From Mucor racemosus (taxonomy: Eukaryota > Mucoromycota > Mucoromycetes > Mucorales > Mucoraceae): a DNA stretch of 64,000 bases. The position numbers and the translations under genes were made by a program. Shown here piece by piece: positions 61,730 to 64,000 of this stretch (its first letter is position 1; every line of letters starts with the position of its first letter). Below the pieces are notes generated by a model that was not told the DNA's origin, did not search any database, and saw only the letters and a program-made list of their open reading frames with translations. The stretch is taken from NCBI GenBank assembly GCA_027405735.1, contig JAPEHQ010000005.1:2232001-2296000 (forward strand), read 5' to 3'.

Positions 61730-64000
61730 ATGTCCGAAATTTATCAAAATTCTCAAAGAAGTAACCAATCTTCTAATGCTGAAGTAACTGGAAACAGTAA
61801 CCGAAGTGAAGTTGACGGCGGTAACTCCAGAACCTCTTATGAGGATGGAAATATTACCCACTCTCCTATACAATTGATCGAGCTCGATGAACTTGAGAAT
61901 ATGGACCTTGACGATGGTAATATTGAATACCCTAGTCTGTCGTCTATTAAAAGTTCAGGACCTCCAAATCTTTTTATTAATCCCATGGGTAATAACCAAA
62001 ACCATGAAATTCAATTTAATAATCCAACTGTGGTTGGTGGTGTTGTTACGTCCGACATCTTAAGCGGCTCTCAAAACACATCAGTTTGTAACAATCATAC
62101 GGATAAGGGTAAAGCTCATGAACCATCAGGTTCAATTGCTGAAAATACTAGTGTAAGCACTTCTTTTCAAAATAACTTTACTCCCTCTGCAATGAAATCT
62201 AAATTTGCTCCTGTTGCCCAAAACGATTTTGAGGATAGTGAGAAGGAGACTAGAATGATGATGGAGAACATCCATCGTCAAATTAGACAACTTCTTATGT
62301 CTGATGATCCGGATGCGGATAATAAGATACAAATTTTGAAAACTAAATCAACCACATTAAATGGGATGTTAACTGAAATCCGTAATATGGCACCTAAAGA
62401 CCAATCGGTAACTACTAATCCAATGATGAATAATCATGGTCAACCCCAAGTATTAACCATGATGGAACAGAATAAATTTAAGGTTCCCATGGATAAGATT
62501 CCTAAGTTCGATATTGAAATTTGCAACTATCCCACGCAAACATATCAAATGAGGGCTCTTGATAAAACAACTATTGTATCGTACCGAACAGTTGAAGATT
62601 TTATTGAAGCATTCGAATCTATCTTTGTATTCTATAACACGAACATCGATAAGCATTGGGACAAAGCTTTGAAACAATCGTTCATCACCTCGATGGATAC
62701 GGCACCAAGAGATTGGCTGCTCCATGAAATCAAGGTTAGCAAGTTTCGATACAAATGTTGGAATGACATGAAAGATAAACTAATCAAAAAGTATTTGGAA
62801 ACATATACTAATGATGATTACGTTGGTCAAGTGTTTCTGATGCGTCAACATCCCACGGAACCCTTAATGAATTATCTGCAACGCTATGTCATTTTGCTTA
62901 CCAAGGCAAAAATGCAAGATACTCACAATAAGGCCGTCGAATGTTTCATGTCCTTGCAGGGTTACGTTAAAACGTACCTCAAATCTAAATTACCAGAGTT
63001 ACGAAGCTCTAAAAACAATGACAGGATCAGTTGTCCCGACCCTCTTCTTCCCAACGAGAATTTACATTCTCTAATGGAATTATTGGAATCGCATACACAC
63101 AGTGTCCATCGCGAATTATCAGATCGATATGCAGTTGAATCAGCAAAGCGATCTAAAGCTAGAAGTATCAATGATAAAAAACGTACTCGCCCTGAGGATG
63201 AAATTCCCAATGAGGATACTTCTTCACCTCCTAAACGAGTGGATCGTAGAGAACCTCAACGTCCATACCAACCTTTTACTGGTAACCCCACCAAATCTTT
63301 ATGTGGCCACTGTAAAAAGGTTGAATACGTCCCTGGTCATCAATGTCCTGAAAGATCAGAATATTATCGTCGTCGTGCTGAGAAAGAGAATGCACTTCCA
63401 GATAATAATAGAACAGGTACGTTCGCTGTAAGACGAAAATCTTTCATTGAACATTTATCTAATCCAGATCATCATGAACCTTACACTATAGTAAATCAAG
63501 CTAATGTAAATATGGTTCGATCATCGAAAACAACCGCTGGTCAACTTAATCAAGCGACCTCGGACGCCATTGAGGATACGGAAGATATGGTTAGAGCATT
63601 AGCTGATATCCTTAAAAAATACAATCCCATGTCAGACGACGATGATCTAATGGAATACGTTGATCAGAGTTTGACTACGGAACCACTTGTCGCTCCTGGC
63701 ATTTTAGAAAACAATGGTAAATACCACAAATTCTTATGTAGTATGCTACATACTACTAAGAAAAGACAAATGATTGATGACAATGATATACTAAATCAAA
63801 ATCCTTACTCTCCTTTGTCACCTTTCTTATTGTTGGGAACACATAGGCAACTAGCGTTAATTGACTCTGGTTCAGATATTTCATTATTATCTTCTGACTT
63901 ATGTAATAAATACAATATCACAATCAACCCTTGCTTGAATATTCAGATAACTCTAGCAAATAATGAACATGTACCTTTATTGGGAAAAACAGATCAGATC
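61730..64000 (+). CDS. Retrotransposon Gag-protease polyprotein, open at the window end
   Basis: An ATG at 61730 opens 757 codons without a stop. The N-terminal about 200 residues are Asn/Ser-rich. A retrotransposon gag-type region covers about residues 275-410 (DWLLHEIK, RYKCWNDMKDKLIKKYLE, then PTEPLMNYLQRY). A Cys/His cluster (C525, C528, H537, C539) resembles a zinc knuckle with unusual spacing. An aspartic protease motif (LALIDSGSDISLLS, Asp712) follows near the end. Gag packages the RNA and the protease processes the polyprotein. The intact frame and clean LTR suggest a young copy. Confidence 0.85.
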   Translation, partial: MSEIYQNSQRSNQSSNAEVTGNSNRSEVDGGNSRTSYEDGNITHSPIQLIELDELENMDLDDGNIEYPSLSSIKSSGPPNLFINPMGNNQNHEIQFNNPTVVGGVVTSDILSGSQNTSVCNNHTDKGKAHEPSGSIAENTSVSTSFQNNFTPSAMKSKFAPVAQNDFEDSEKETRMMMENIHRQIRQLLMSDDPDADNKIQILKTKSTTLNGMLTEIRNMAPKDQSVTTNPMMNNHGQPQVLTMMEQNKFKVPMDKIPKFDIEICNYPTQTYQMRALDKTTIVSYRTVEDFIEAFESIFVFYNTNIDKHWDKALKQSFITSMDTAPRDWLLHEIKVSKFRYKCWNDMKDKLIKKYLETYTNDDYVGQVFLMRQHPTEPLMNYLQRYVILLTKAKMQDTHNKAVECFMSLQGYVKTYLKSKLPELRSSKNNDRISCPDPLLPNENLHSLMELLESHTHSVHRELSDRYAVESAKRSKARSINDKKRTRPEDEIPNEDTSSPPKRVDRREPQRPYQPFTGNPTKSLCGHCKKVEYVPGHQCPERSEYYRRRAEKENALPDNNRTGTFAVRRKSFIEHLSNPDHHEPYTIVNQANVNMVRSSKTTAGQLNQATSDAIEDTEDMVRALADILKKYNPMSDDDDLMEYVDQSLTTEPLVAPGILENNGKYHKFLCSMLHTTKKRQMIDDNDILNQNPYSPLSPFLLLGTHRQLALIDSGSDISLLSSDLCNKYNITINPCLNIQITLANNEHVPLLGKTDQI

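Larger units (their letters stand above)
61423..64000 (+). mobile_element. Ty3/gypsy-like LTR retrotransposon, 5' part
   Basis: 5' LTR, about 80 bases of leader and an uninterrupted gag-protease frame to the window end. The leader has no TGG directly after the LTR, so a standard tRNA-3'-end primer site is not evident. Assignment to Ty3/gypsy rests on gag and protease style; reverse transcriptase and integrase lie outside, so the order that separates it from Ty1/copia cannot be checked. Confidence 0.8.

Overview
The window looks like nuclear DNA of an early-diverging filamentous fungus, most likely Mucoromycota (Mucorales-like). It is very AT-rich. Genes carry short GT-AG introns of mostly 52-90 bp. 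The gene set combines a WNK kinase, an ER-type Hsp90 ending in HDEL, a DIS3L2/Ssd1-type exonuclease and a fungal wax-synthase-like acyltransferase. The transposons include a Crypton whose recombinase is linked to a GCR1_C domain. I cannot name the species.

Eight host genes were reconstructed by hand with exon junctions. They are a WNK-type kinase (1-1365, minus, cut by the window edge), a DIS3L2/Ssd1-family ribonuclease (21340-25214, minus), a family-2-like membrane glycosyltransferase (29516-31359, minus), RIO1 kinase (32780-34736, minus), an unrecognised 134-residue protein (43529-44048, plus), GRP94/endoplasmin (44326-46748, plus), an M50B-like membrane metalloprotease (47212-48144, plus) and complex III core protein 1 (50930-52628, plus). 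A ninth, a wax-synthase-type MBOAT acyltransferase (53024-54417, minus), converges on the core protein gene. All assembled reading frames close without gaps. There is no operon logic; these are ordinary, functionally unrelated eukaryotic genes.

The rest is dominated by a dispersed, unidentified repeat (family A, at least 1.5-2 kb, eight copies or pieces), often next to a second module (B) found in both orientations. Because several A copies are present, empty sites can be read directly, and they reveal insertions with exact boundaries. These are a Tc1/mariner element (8957-10601), a pogo-like MITE (11846-12322), a 5'-truncated LINE (12421-13310), a Crypton (16671-19566), two solo LTRs (41706-41940 and 56593-56812) and a 660-bp element of unknown class (57493-58152). 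A second DDE transposase remnant lies at 48468-49393. Smaller inverted repeat pairs (C, D and E) occur elsewhere.

The right edge (61423-64000) is the 5' LTR and open gag-protease frame of a Ty3/gypsy-like retrotransposon; the solo LTR at 41.7 kb is a relative. The most interesting object is the Crypton. Its recombinase has RHRY-type catalytic residues, a single in-frame stop precedes the DNA-binding domain, a 10-11 bp target repeat flanks it, AAGTCC(C) motifs crowd both ends, and a perfect 26-bp palindrome sits near one end.
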